DNA of 64,000 nt, from NCBI GenBank assembly GCA_020226215.1, contig CM035232.1:60645220-60709219 (forward strand). Reading direction: 5' to 3'. Below the pieces are notes generated by a model. That model had not been told where the DNA came from, made no database searches, and was given only the letters and a program-made list of their open reading frames with translations. The stretch comes from Sindora glabra. Taxonomy: Eukaryota > Streptophyta > Magnoliopsida > Fabales > Fabaceae. Made by a program: the position numbers and the translations under genes. Numbering within the stretch: the first letter of the stretch is position 1; the number at the start of each line of letters is the position of its first letter. Below are positions 1 through 12,770 of the stretch, one piece after another.

Positions 1-2
1 AT

Positions 3-3000
3 GAGAACTTGGAAGCTTATGACATGCTTGAACATCTTAAGAAGCTTTATGAAGGCCAAGCTCGGCATGAGAGGTTTGAGGTGACAAAAGCCTTGTTTCA
101 GTGCAAACTGGCAGAAGGAAACCCTGTTGAGCCTCATGTACTCAAAATGATTGGGTATGTTGAGAACCTTGATAGATTGGGTGCTCCACTAGGTCAAGAG
201 TTGGCCACTGACTTAATTCTGCAATCGTTGCCACAAAGTTATGGTCAATTTATCATGAATTACAACATGAATGAAATTGACAAACCACTGCCAGAATTGT
301 TAAGCATGTTAAGAACTGCTGAACAAAATTTGCAAAAGACTAAGCCTAATACATGATGGTTCAAAAGGGCAAAGGAAAAGGAAAAGACAAGGGCAAAAAC
401 AAGAAGGATTCCAAATCTAAAGGCAAGCCCAAGTCTAAATCCTCTGCACTGAAACCAAAAGGGGGTGTGGCTAAGGAAGGGACATGCTTCCATTGCGGTC
501 AAACCGGACATTGGAAAAGAAACTGTAAGGTCTATCTGGAAGATCTGAAAAAGAAGAAGGGAAGTGAGACTTCCGCTTCAGGTATCTATGTTATAGAAAT
601 TAATGTTTCAACTTCTACATCTTGGGTATTAGATACCGGATGTGGTTCTCACATTTGTACAAATGTGCAGGAACTACAAAAGAGTAGGACTCTAGCTAAA
701 GGCAAAGTGGACCTAAGAGTTGGCAATGGAGCAAGAGTTATTGCGCTAGCTGTAGGAACATATTATCTATCTTTACCTTCTAGTTTAGTAATAGAATTAG
801 AGGATTGTTATTTTGTACCTGCTATCAGCAGAAATATTATTTCTGTTTCTTGTTTGGACAAGAAAGGTTTTTCATTTATAATAAAAGACAAAAGTTGTTC
901 AATTTATTTAAATGTAATGTTTTACTACAATGCACAAATGTTCAATAGGCTTTATATTCTTGATCTTGAAATGCCTGTCTATAACATAAACACTAAGCGA
1001 TTTAAATCAAATGATTTAAATCCAACCTATCTCTGGCATTGTCGTTTGGGCCATATAAATAAGAAGCACATATCTAAGCTTCATAAGGATGGATTCTTGG
1101 ATTCATTTGATTTTGAATCATATGAAATATGCGAATCTTGTTTGCTAGGAAAAATCACTAAAACACCATTCACTGGACACAGTGAAAGGGCTAATGATCT
1201 ATTGAGTCTCATACATACTGATGTATGTGGGCCTATTAGTTCACCTGCTAAAGGAGGTTTCCAGTACTTCATTACATTTACTGATGATTTCAGTAGATAT
1301 GTATATGTGTATCTTATGAAACACAAATCAGAATCCTTTGAAAAGTTCAAGAAATTCAAGAATGAAGTGCAAAACTAACTTGGTAAAAGTATTAAAACAC
1401 TTCGATCAAATCGAGGTGGAGAATACTTAAGCCAAGAATTTGATGACTATCTAAAGGAGTGTGGTATAGTATCACAACTCACTCCACCTGGAATGCCACA
1501 ATGGAATGGTGTTTCAGAAAGGAGGAATCGTACCTTGTTAGACATGGTACGATCTATGATGAGTCATATAGATCTTCCAATTTCCTTTTAAAGGCATTCT
1601 CTAGAGACAGCTGCTTTTACGCTTAACCATATTCCCTCTAAAACGGTTCAAAAGACTCCATATGAGATATAGATTAGGAAACATCCTAACTTGTCTTTTA
1701 TGAAGATTTGGGGTTGCGAGGCCTATGTAAAATGTTAAGTTTCTGATAAGCTTAGACCCAAATCGGACAAGTGCTACTTTGTAGGGTATCCTAAGGAAAC
1801 TAAGGGATACTATTTCTATAATCCTACTGAAGGCAAAGTGTTTATCGCACGAACTAGTATTTTTTTGGAAAGAGAATTTATCTCTAAGAAAAACTGTAGG
1901 AGAAAAGTAGAAATTGAAGAAGTGCTAGACTCACAAAGTAACACTGAACCTATAATAGAGCCTAAAAAAGGACCACAAGATGTTGTGGGTCAGGAACTAG
2001 CTCAAGTAACACAAGGCCTACATAAGTCTGGTAGGATACGCCATGAGCTCGAGAGATATGGATTTCTTGTAACTCAAAATGGCGATGTTTTGCTCATGGA
2101 TCAAGATGAGCCTACAACTTACTAAGAAGCTATGAAAGGGCCAGACTCTGAGAAGTGGCTTGAGGCCATGAAATATGAGATGGATTCTATGTATACTAAC
2201 CAAGTATGGACTTTGGTTGATCCACCTGAAGGGGTAAAACCCATTGGGTGCAAATGGGTTTTCAAGAAGAAAACTGACATGGATGGTAACGTGCAAACCT
2301 TTAAGGGACGATTAGTCGCAAAAGGTTATAGGCAAGTTCATGGTATAGACTATGATGAGACCTATTCCCCAGTTGCCATGCTTGAATCCATCCGGATATT
2401 ACTTGCTATTGCAGCTTTTTATGATTACGAAATTTGGCAGATGGATGCCAAAACTGCTTTTCTTAATGGAAAGCTCCTCGAGGATGTGTACATAACACAG
2501 CCCGAGGGTTTTATCATTCCTGAAACTGCTGGAAAGGTATGTAAGCTACAACGATCCATTTATGGATTAAAGCAAGCTTCACGGAGTTGGAATCTTTGTT
2601 TTGATGAGGCAATAAAAGAATTTGGTTTCATAAAAAATGAAGATGAATCTTGTATTTACAAAAGGGTTAGTGGAAGCACAATTATTTTCCTTGTATTGTA
2701 TGTGGATGACATACTACTCATCGAAAATGATATCCCTACACTGCAAACAGTAAAGACTTGGTTAGGGAATTGTTTCTCGATGAAAGACTTAGGTGAAGCT
2801 GCCTATATACTAGGTATTAAGATCTATAGAGATAGATCAAGAAAATTACTTGGCCTAAGTCAGAGTACATACATAGATAAAGTGTTACAACGGTTTAACA
2901 TGCAAGAATCTAAAAGAGGATTTTTGCCTATGTCGCATGGCATGAATTTGTCCAAAACTCAGTGTCCTTCGACACAAGATGAGAAGGACCGCATGAATAA

Positions 3001-3682
3001 GATACCATATGCATCAGCAATTGGATCTATCATGTATGCCATGATATGTACTCGTCCTGATGTCTCGTATGCTTTAAGCATGACGAGCAGGTACCAGTCA
3101 AATCCAGGTGAACCTCATTGGACTGCTGTTAAGAATATCCTTAAGTACTTAAGAAGGACTAAGGATTCATTCTTAATTTATGGAGGAGAGGAAGAACTTG
3201 TTGTAAAAGATTACACTGATGCCAATTTCCAATCCGACAAAGATGACTTTAGATCGCAGTCAGGTTATGTATTTAGCCTGAATGGTGGTGCTGTGTGCTG
3301 GAAGAGTTCAAAGCAGGAAACAGTGGCCGACTCTACTACAGAGGCTGAGTATATTGCTGCATCTGATGCGTCAAAAGAGGCTGTTTGGATCAAAAAGTTC
3401 ATTACTGAACTTGGCATTGTTCCTAGCATTGCAAACCCAGTGGATCTCTATTGTGACAACAATGGAGCCATTGCATAAGCCAAGGAACCCAGATCTCACC
3501 AGCGATCCAAACATATATTTAGGCGTTTCCATCTCATTCGAGAAATTATCGATAGAGAAGATGTGAAGATATGCAAAGTATCAACTGATGATAATATCGC
3601 TGACCCACTGACAAAGCCTTTAGTGCAGAAAAAGCATGATGGTCATACTATGTCACTTGGTATTAGATACATGAGTGATTGA
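3..3682 (+). pseudogene. copia gag-pol polyprotein, broken
   Basis: The copia polyprotein would encode capsid, protease, integrase and RT/RNase H. Visible parts: UBN2-type gag (3-350); a frame change near 350-353; zinc knuckle CFHCGQTGHWKRNC (about 486-527); protease motif LDTGCGSH (about 631-654); GAG-pre-integrase with WHCRLGH and CESC; integrase HTDVCGP, TDDFSRY and SERRNRT; RT from about 2190 with YVDD near 2700; RNase H with SSKQETVADSTTEAEY and YCDNNGAIA. In-frame stops lie at 1376, 1589, 1670, 1736, 2123 and 3476; each could arise by one C-to-T or G-to-A transition. The frame ends with TGA at 3680-3682, 20 bases before the LTR. The RT and RNase H stretch 2132-3475 stays open, so decay is moderate. 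Confidence 0.92.
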
Positions 3683-3689
3683 CTCTAGT

Positions 3690-3702
3690 CCAAGTGGGAG
3701 AT
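3690..3702 (+). other. copia polypurine tract
   Basis: CCAAGTGGGAGAT directly precedes the TGTTG start of the 3' LTR. This is the usual plus-strand priming site of plant copia elements. Confidence 0.8.
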
Positions 3703-4705
3703 TGTTGATGTATGTCCTAGAACTAATCATATAGATGATTGAAGTTATACATAATGTATTATGTTTTTTAGGCAATTTAATTATTATATTTTATTTTTAT
3801 TATTATTATGCGTAATTTATAACTTAATATAATAATTATCCTTGGAATAGCTTTGCTATTCCTAAAATGCCCCTAGTCAAGTATTATTACGAAAGGGATA
3901 GTAATAATACATCGAGACTAGCATGTATAATGACTGATGATTACGAATCATGGATATGTGATATCAAGTTAATACATGAGTACATTGCTAGTGAACAATG
4001 TACTGGACTGACCCACTATGAGAATATTGCATGGATAAATGTGTCATAAGTTATTCTCATATGATCACAAATACACATAAACCTTTGATCTAAAGTCACT
4101 ACGGTTCCCTACATGAGAAATTACTCACTTTAATATTGTCCTATGTCACCTTTAATCAGGATGACAAGTAGGGCATTGATTGGGTGTGTCATAAATCATG
4201 CAGAGGGAAGTGAGTGATGTAAATGAAATTTTGTTACTCTTGTATAAAAGAGAAATATCCTTAGGCCCCTTGATTGAGTGAGACTTAGAAATGCATAGCC
4301 ATGCTCAGTTGAATTAATATGTTATATTAATTATTTATTTTAAGTTTATTCAGTATCAAGAAATATAAATTGAACATTAACGAGGATGACATATTCCATG
4401 CCTCCAGTTCAATTTGAATATTATTACAAAAGGGTTATGATGCAAAACATTGATCATGTATTAGGTGGATGTCAAATCACAAACATTCTTACTACTTGAG
4501 TGGCAGTGATGTATTGCTAGATACCGCTTATTGTCTATGGCTCAATAAATGAGTCATTGTCAACGTAGTAAGAACTTACAGGGTCACACAAAAGGAGTAG
4601 GAATAAGACAATAATTAATTGGACTTTAATTATATTAATATCCAATTAATTGGACTTATTTTCGTGCATAGATATTATTATTAAGAATAATAATAAGTTA
4701 TTCAC

Positions 4706-4743
<38 letters not shown>

Positions 4744-5377
4744 TGTGATATTATTTAATATTAAAGTAATATTAAATAATTACGTTATCAGATATTAGAT
4801 AAATATATTATGAGATAATATTATTTTGATATTTGATAACTATATGTAATTATCTAATAATTAAGATATTTATATTATGAGATAATATTATTATCTAATA
4901 TTAGATAATTAATAGATAAGTCCTATCTCTTCCCATTATCTCTAGGGTAAGGATAAGATGAGTTGTTAAGTGTAATTAGGATTTTGGAAGTATTATCCTA
5001 GTAGGACTAGGATTATAGCTTGCCTAAGTTCTATAAAAAGGGACTTGAGGGCAGCACTTTGACAATACGTTCAAAGCTTCCATATAAACCCTAAATCAAT
5101 CAGAAAACATCCAATCCTAATTCTTAGAGAGAAAAATGCATCCTAGCAGATTCGTGGATGGTGAGAGGTTGTTGTTCACTCCGTGTGGATACCGTAGAGA
5201 CATTGTACCTTCCGGCCGGCGTTTAATTCATCCGCTCTCAAGTTTTGATCAGTAGAAACACAAGTGCCCAATAGGTAAAACCCTAATCATTAACTTATGC
5301 TTTTTGCATGGATCCTAGGTAAAATTCGGATCAAAATTTTAAAATTTCGCTGCATGTAATAACTTGAATTCCCAACA
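3703..5377 (+). repeat. 3' LTR of the copia element
   Basis: About 1,675 bases starting TGTTG and ending CAACA, the inverted termini expected for copia LTRs. It holds an (AT)n tract at about 4709-4737 and AT-rich stretches between about 4620 and 4920. A diverged second copy of this LTR family lies at 59345-60751; 3867-4030 and 59515-59680 align well by eye. Confidence 0.9.
5031..5040 (+). promoter_or_regulatory. TATA box of the copia LTR
   Basis: CTATAAAAAG stands in an otherwise mixed-composition stretch about 340 bases before the LTR end, the position expected for the U3/R boundary. The GC-richer sequence after it (5160-5230) fits an R/U5 leader. Inferred from position and motif. Confidence 0.55.
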
Positions 5378-7766
5378 ATAAGATCATCAACATATACTAG
5401 AATACTTAAAATCACATTCCTGCATGATAAGTGAAAAGTGAGTAATCAGCATAGGATTGTTTGAACCCATATTTCTTCTATGCAGTAGCAAGTTTTGCAA
5501 ACCAATTTCGTGGCACCTACCTTAAGCCATAAAGAGACTTCCAAAGCTTGCACACTTTCTCAGGATTTGCACTAGAAAAGCTGAGAGGTAATTGCATATA
5601 AACTTCCTCATCCAGATCACCATGCAGGAAAGCATTATGAACATCCATCTGATGTAGTATCCATGATCGAGCAGCAGTAATGGCTAAAAGTGTTCGAACT
5701 GTAACCATCTTTGCAACTGGTGCAAAAGTATCATTATAATCAATTCCTTCTTTTTGACTATCTCCTCGAACAACTAGTCTCGCCTTATGACGTTCCACGG
5801 TCCCATCTGATTTATACTTAATCTTATACACCCATTTGCAACCAATAGCTTTCTTTTCGGGTGGAAGTATTTTTAATGTCCAGGTGCCATTCTTTTCTAA
5901 AACATCTATTTCTTCTTTCATGACTTTTCGCCCTAAAGGGTCTCGAACAGTGTCTGAGAATCGAGATGGATCATGCCCAAAAGTCATTGCTACAAGAAAT
6001 TGTCTATGTTACATAGAAAAATTACTATAAGTCACATAGTGTGCAATAAGATATAACGTACCTGAGGATTGTGATGGAGTGAGTGCCTTAGCAGTGGGGT
6101 CATTAACACAATACACAGTGTGACATAGATAATCTTTCAGCTTGCTTGGTGGATGACGTTCTCTGTAACCTCGACCAAGGGGTTCATTTATAGGTGGTGC
6201 TAGCACAATATTCTCATCTGAGGGATTTAGATTTGAACCTCCCTCTTGTACCTCTCTAATGTCTTCCTCAACTTCACTACTCCCCCTTACGCCAGGCATA
6301 CTTATGCTAGATTCATTAATGAAAGGAGATCCATCATTCCATAAGGTCTGTGTGGGGGCATGAGATTCATTTGCTATATAAGATTGATCAATGAAACGAA
6401 ACTCATTTTCACAAAATACAACATCACGAGACTCAAAATATTCCCTACTCTCCAAGTCATGAAGACGCCATCCTTTTTTTCCATAAGGATATCCTACAAA
6501 AATGCATTTCCGACTTCTCTCATCAAACTTATCCTTTTGGCAGGGTCGATTGTGGGCATAACATAGACACCCAAAAGTGCGAATATGAGAATAAATAGAA
6601 GTCTTACCAAATAACACTTCATAAGGACTTTTACCTTTATGAAGAGTGGTAGGAGTGCGATTTATTAAGTATCCTGCAGTAAGAATACATTTTCCCCAAA
6701 ATTCAATAGGAAGATTAGCTTGAAATCGGAGAACTCGTGCTACATTTAAAATATGCCTATGTTTTCTCTCCACACAACCATTTTGTTGAGGGGTGTCAAC
6801 CATGAAAGTTTGATGAATTACTCTGTGTTCAATGAAATAGGATTTCAAGACTTTAAACTCAGCTCCATTATCACTTCTCACAATTTTCACGGACTTGTTA
6901 AATTGAGTTTTCACCATAGCACAAAAATTTTTAAGAATGTTCTTAACTTCACTCTTTTCTGCCAATAAATAAATTCACACAGCACAAGAAAAGTCATCCA
7001 CAATGGTTAAAAAATAAGAAGCACCACAAGAAGAGCGAACACGATAAGCACCCCACACATCACAATGTATTAAATCAAAGGGTTCAATAGCTTTATTTTG
7101 ACTTGGAATAAAAACATCTTTTGTTTGCTTAGCTCTCAAACAAATATCACAAACTTTCTCATGTTTATCACTAATTTGAATACCAGAAAGTAAATTAACT
7201 ATTTGACTTGCAGGATGTCCCATACGCCTATGCCACATGGTAAAAGAATCAGTTCCACTTGCTTTGCACACTTGGACAAAGGTCACTAGATGAAAATGAT
7301 AAACCCCATTCTACTGTTCACCCACACCAATCACTGTCCTCAAAGTACGATCCTGTATTACACATAATTTATTAGAAAAAGTGACTACTTAATTTGAGTC
7401 ATATATCAATTGAGAGACAGAAATAAGGTTACACATTAAATTGGAGATATATAACACATTATTCAAGGTTAGGCCTTTCCTAAAATTTATTATTCCTTCC
7501 TTGTTTGCAATTGCATTTCTTCCATTAGGTAGCCTAATCGAATAAGGTAAGACATCAACTATATTTGTCAACAAACTTATATCACCTGTCATATGATTTG
7601 AAGCTCCTGTATCCAGCAACCAAGAATTTTTCACTTGCTTACCAGTAAATTTTTCAATGGATGTAATATTCTTGTGGCTGTTAAGAATGTTTAGTAAGGT
7701 TATCCATTGATCATCACTTAACCTAGGAAAGGATTCACATTCATTAGTGACTCCTCTTATCTGCAA
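5378..7766 (-). pseudogene. copia pol (protease, integrase, partial RT), broken
   Basis: One minus-strand frame runs from about 7766 downward. Visible motifs: protease WLLDTGASNHMTG (about 7620); GAG-pre-integrase MWHRRMGHP with CDICLRAKQ (about 7240-7130); integrase HCDVWG, IVDDFS, SDNGAEF and VERKHRHILN; then RT with GCKWVYKIK, DVHNAFLHGDL and SLYGLR. In-frame stops lie at 7389-7391, 7311-7313, 6975-6977, 6009-6011 and 5517-5519, with a single-base indel near 5430. The frame stops in VYVDDL because the second copia element is inserted there. No gag capsid domain or zinc knuckle is present. Confidence 0.9.
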
Positions 7767-7860
7767 GGCTATTGTACCATAAGTTTGCTACATTTGTGCA
7801 GCATTAGCCTTCTTCATGTCTTGCTTAGCCATGATCATGCAGCGGTCAGGTTACCCTACC

Positions 7861-7872
7861 GCTCTGATACCA
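7861..7872 (-). other. copia primer binding site (tRNA-iMet)
   Basis: On the minus strand this reads TGGTATCAGAGC, the standard plant copia primer site complementary to initiator methionine tRNA. It fixes the orientation and the LTR boundary of the older copia copy. Confidence 0.9.
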
Positions 7873-8010
7873 TAACAAATATAATTATTATTGTAATCTT
7901 TTGTATCTCTTTCTAATAACAGATGTGTACAATATATATAAATAGGGAAGAGAACAAATTTTCAAATTTCCTATTCCTAGAATCTTTCTTGATATGCACT
8001 GATCATGAAA
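7873..8010 (-). repeat. 5' LTR remnant of the older copia element
   Basis: Immediately upstream (minus strand) of the primer site. It contains a TATA-like CCCTATTTATATATATTG at about 7931-7948, followed by a short leader. The outer LTR border is unclear; I place it near 8010 because similarity to short copia LTRs fades there. Confidence 0.5.
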
Positions 8011-8115
8011 AATAATTTTGGTTAAAATAATAGTAAATATGTTATATCTCTTATATATCACTCAATTTAAGTTAAAAAAGCGGTCGTTATAATTTTAAAG
8101 CATGTTGTACAGACT

Positions 8116-8164
<49 letters not shown>

Positions 8165-9417
8165 CGGCAAAGGCACCACTACTTGCCCGGAGAATTCTTT
8201 AATTCTGAACTGAAAAATGTAAATTACTCTCATTTAACTTTGAAATAATTGCATTTCATTCAGACAAACTTTAGAAACTTCTAAATTAACCTTTAAGTTA
8301 TATAACATTTACAATTAATATATTATCTATTTAATTAATTATTTATTAAATTTTGTATTTTTTCAAGAAGTTTTTAAATAAAAGTTATACTATTATTATA
8401 TGTTTGTTTCTTATATTATTTTTTGTGCATAATTTTTATATTATATAATTAATAAAAATTAAATAAGATATATAGAATTTTAATTAAATAATTGAAAGTG
8501 AGTTGTAAAATTATATGCAAAAAATGACAATTAAATAACATACAATAATAATTAAAATTTTACTTAAAAATTAATTAAAACAATACATAATTTAATAAAA
8601 TAATTAATTAAGTAAATAGTAGACAATAATCACAAGTTTTTTATAATTTAAGAGTTAAATTTCCAAATTTAAAATTAATGAAGATAAAATATAACCACTC
8701 CAAAACAGATATTTTGCATTTTGCTCGTTCTTTCATGCATCAACAAGGTCCTTTACTTTGCAGTACACAACAATATGTGATTCAGGTACATGTATAATTT
8801 ATTATTAAAAATTTGATTTATGTCGGCAAATTACTTGATGCGTTGTGTTATATACTCTCTGTTGTTCATTATTTATCATTTAAGGTTATTTTACACTGAT
8901 TAAGAAAATTACTAAATAGTCTCAATTACATTAAAAATTATTTATACTTTTCAAAATTATCTTTATTTTTCTATATTACTATTTTTCTTTTTCATTATTT
9001 CTTCACTATTCTTTCTTTCACTATAAGGAAGATAGAATTGGTAAAAAAAAATTAATATTTTATTAAATTTTTGGAGTAACAAAAAGAAAATGATGGAAGT
9101 ACATACAATAGGCATGAAAATATTATTTGATTCATTCTAACATATGTACATAAAAATTATATTAGTGAATTTTATAATATCCTTAAGATTTCAAAATTCA
9201 GGATGATGTAATAGTTTTAAAAATTATTAGATTGAAATTATTTGATGGGATCTATTAAAAAATTGACAATTATGATTAAATAACTTTAATCTAATAATTT
9301 ATAAGCTTACTTACAATTTTCATAATTTTAAAATGTAAGAGATAATTACTATCACCATGACGTAAGAAATTTAACTGATTATGATTAAAATAATTATGTT
9401 TATTGATGTTTAGTTAA
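8011..9417. other. AT-rich intergenic stretch, no gene seen
   Basis: Very AT-rich sequence with an (AT)n run at 8120-8158. I see no coding frame, RNA gene or element terminus before the CACTA end at 9418. Confidence 0.6.
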
Positions 9418-9429
9418 CACTACAAAAAG

Positions 9430-9910
9430 AAAGCTATTTAGCGGCAGTTTTGGATCGTATACACTGATAGTTTAAACCCCCGATAGTGCCATTTCCCACA
9501 GTTGTGGCAACCTCTAGTAAAAGGATTGCCAATGTTAGAATAGCTACGGTTTTGAGGGATCATTGGAATTTTGCGCCTTTTTACTTTGCGAAACCGCAAT
9601 TAATATTTAAATTTAAATTTTGAAACAAAATTCCCGGCGGTTCAGAACTGCCATAAAATTTTAGAAGAAAATTTAAAATATATATACCGGCGGTTGTAAG
9701 CTACTACAAAATCTTTATAACAATGCTTGTAGACCGTCATAAAATACAAAAACAAAATTTTGGAAAATAATACCAACGCTTTATAACCGCCATTAATTAT
9801 TTTTCTAATGATATTTATTTTATAGCAATAGTTAAAAATTGCCACAAAAATGATGAATTTTTTTGAAAAAAACAGCAGCAGTTGTCAACTGCCGCTATGT
9901 ATACTATATT
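9430..9910. repeat. subterminal hairpin repeats of the CACTA element
   Basis: Several short inverted pairs at roughly 50-70 base spacing, built on GGCGGTT/GGCAGTT against AACTGCC/AACCGCC and usually followed by ATAAAATTTT-like sequence (for example near 9639, 9690, 9730, 9785, 9840, 9885). In CACTA elements, subterminal repeats of this kind are the binding sites of the accessory transposition protein. Fewer units remain at the right end (about 16755-16785). Confidence 0.75.
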
Positions 9911-10559
9911 TTCTGAAAAAAGAATTGAATGTTATTTTTTCATAAAAACAAATTTTATAATTTTATTTAAATTTATTATCTATAATCCCATATTTTTTTA
10001 CCATGCCAAAGTGAGTTTAAAAGAAAAGAGACATAAAGCTAATCCTAACACAAAATTAAAATATATTTCATTTAAATTTAACAATTTCAAATATATGTAT
10101 AAGTCCAAAAATTCATAATTTCAAAGTACATCAAGAGTAATATTCTAAAGTTGCCTATGAGATGTGACTTACTAAAATCTTTGAAAAAGTGCTATTTAGA
10201 ATGACTTGATTAAATCACCAACTTTTTCCCTAAATGTTGCTCCCTCGTGAGGATTTTTGTAGATGCACAGGTGAATATACATCTTTTGGACTATTTTCCT
10301 ATACAATTCAATCAAATAATCAACATAACTACAAAAAGACCAAATCAATAAAGACAAAGAATAAAGATATTTTTCATAATTTTTTAACACTCGAAATGAA
10401 GAGATCAATGTAATGTAAGCATCCATAATAAATACAAATGGATTAAAGACATGACTCATCTTTTAATAGTGTAGAGATGGTTATAAAAATCAAGCAAACA
10501 TACCATTCAACAAGTTTTCAAAAATTAAAATAAAGTTAATTCTTATTCAATAATGTAAG

Positions 10560-12770
10560 AAGGTATACATGTTGACTTGCACTATTTGTTGCATAAGGTG
10601 AAAGGAACCCTATTGTAGCCTTGATGTAATTCATGATGTATTGCACATATTCCTCATTTTATGCCAACATAAGGTGAAAGGAACCCTATTGTGGCCTTGA
10701 TGTAGTTCATGATGAATTGCACATATTCCTCATTTTATGCCAATCAACCTTTGGCTTCTGCCAACTAGCCCTCTGATTGATGGAGTTTTTCCTTCATTTG
10801 TTTGAGTTCCGCTTTTAGCTTTTCCCTCTCTTATTATGTCATAATATTGGCACTGAATAAGCTGCATCCACTAACTCATTGCAAACTCATCTTTTAAACA
10901 TCAATTGGGCAAACAGTTATCCCAAGTCCCATAACACGGTCTAGATGCTCATTTCCTAAAACTTGCCCTAAAGCATCATTTGGAGTAATCATAGCACATT
11001 GGGATGGGTCTTGCTCACTCATGATTACATTCATTTTTTCCTAAGCAAATGGAAAAAAAATGGAGTATTAGTTATACATTGGATATAAGGCATTGATCAT
11101 TTCAATAAATAAAACCCTCATAACTAAGATCTTTGCTTCATTATTTATATAAGTATCATTTGCATGTCGATGAGTTTTGTCCCAAAATTCTACTCTACCA
11201 ATTGGTCACTTTAGGTCCTTTTCCTACCATTACAACAAAATTGCATAATCAAATTATGTCATAGATGCAAATATAAATTAATTAGTACCTAATTTAAATT
11301 CTATCAGTTAATACTCTTTACTAGCAAATGACATCAACCTTGCAGTGTGTAAAATTGTCTACTTACTTCTATTTATTGCATTCCTTTTACTCATTTCCTA
11401 TATACATAAACTTGAAGTGTCCATTTAGATATTCACATAAGAACATGTTCTTGAATAATTATTTTAAAAATAACATATTACCTTATATTTATGCTTATCA
11501 TGAATCTCAACTAATCCTTTCCATTGCTCCTTAGATACCCCATTTGGGCAATTCTTTTCTATATTTTATTCCTTGTTTAATGAGGGATCATAGTGTTTAC
11601 TGTACAAGTTCCCTTTATGATCCCTCTATTTTCTCCCAATAACGGCCTTAGAATACTTTCTTCCTAAATCATCGTGCATGAAAAGGAAATATGGCTATAA
11701 AGAGAAAAACATAATAATAACTAAAAAAAAATAAGTTTTACACTTTTATACAATATGTACAATGTTTGCAAGAATATTCTCTCTATTCATTTTAAGTGTT
11801 GTTAGTTTCATTACTTCTCAACATGTGCATATGTTGTATACCCTCTCCAAAAATGACAAAATAATTATTTTATATACGACCACTAATCAGCCATATAAGC
11901 CATCTTTGATAGAGTTTGGAATGATAGGCCATTTTTCATAGTCTATGGGAAGTTTGGTATGTGCCAACTACTTATGTAACTTATAAATAAGCCTCCTGAA
12001 TCATCAATAGAAACATTATTGCTATCTAAATCTGCTAGCACCTTTTCATCCTTCAAGTTCCACAAATTAGTGATTTCTAACTTCTTTATATCATTGATTG
12101 CATCTATAAAGACAAAAAGTAAACCAAATCAGTAAATTTCATGCAATATGTAATAACCAAAACAAAAAAGACAATCACAAAATAAATTTACTTATCAAAG
12201 TGTACTCTTAACCATTTCAATTTTTAGATTTACGAGCATTTGAGGACAATAATTAAGGAGCCTCATCTATCTAATCCAAGTCTGGATCCCTATCTTCAAT
12301 ATCATTATGATAAGGATGGTTATCCGTAAAAGTTAGCTCGATAGGACTATTAGGTATGGAAGAGAGGCGAAGTGGGGTAAGCCTACTAGAACTAATAGAG
12401 GGTAAGGATGTGTAATAGACCCTCTAGGTAATGAAGGCTAGTAAGGCATGATAATTTTAGTAGGTAGTAGAGGTAAGGCAGGCATAATAGGTTTAGTATG
12501 CTGTGAAAGTGGGGGAGGCATGATGGGTTCAGTGTGTTGTGGAGGCAAGGGATGCTTAATGGACCCATTAGGTGGTAAAGGTAAAGAAGGCCCAATAAGA
12601 CTAGTATGTGGAGGAGGATGGATTAGCAATGAATACATAAGCAGGCTATGATGCATATGTTGTGCAATTTGTGTAAAAAGGGTAGGAAGTGTACATACAA
12701 TATAGGCAGAATGCGTAGAGTGATAGGAATCATAACTAGATGGAGAAGTAGAGGCTACTCGCACTTTAAG
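10560..12770 (-). pseudogene. CACTA internal genes, decayed (Ptta/En-Spm and Ulp1-like)
   Basis: Minus-strand remnants seen by translation. About 11760-11450: a lysine-rich stretch with LGRKYSKAVIGRK and GVSKEQWKGLV, resembling plant Transposase_24 (Ptta/En-Spm) proteins. About 11060-10910: NDALGQVLGNEHLDRVMGLG, close to the conserved C-terminal block of the same family. About 10740-10570: EEYVQYIMNYIKATIGF, like the region beside Ulp1/C48 protease domains carried by plant CACTA elements. The last stretch is tandemly duplicated with a period near 73 bases (10597-10743). A proline-rich frame (12438-12764) is open and may be the N-terminal part. Stops and indels occur throughout. Confidence 0.6.

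Larger units (their letters stand above)
1..5377 (+). mobile_element. Ty1/copia retrotransposon, 3' part (left end outside window)
   Basis: The window opens inside gag of a Ty1/copia element. Order is gag, protease, integrase, reverse transcriptase, RNase H, polypurine tract, 3' LTR; integrase before RT defines copia. The 5' LTR and primer site lie left of the window. The element ends at 5377 in the terminal CAACA, and the next bases belong to another copia element in reverse orientation, so this copy is nested in it. A target duplication (expected ATAAG, 5378-5382) cannot be checked because the left copy is outside. Six in-frame stops and a gag frameshift make it non-functional. Confidence 0.93.
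5378..8010 (-). mobile_element. older Ty1/copia element, 5' part, truncated by nested insertion
   Basis: Read on the minus strand: LTR remnant (about 8010-7873), primer site, short leader, protease, integrase, and the start of RT, ending at 5378 where the other copia element begins. The remainder of pol and its 3' LTR must lie left of the window if still present. Most of gag is missing, since only about 200 bases separate the primer site from the protease region. There are several in-frame stops and at least one indel. Confidence 0.88.

Noticed and set aside
12448..12651. Glycine-rich plus-strand frame
   Set aside because: Antisense of the proline-rich CACTA frame on the minus strand.
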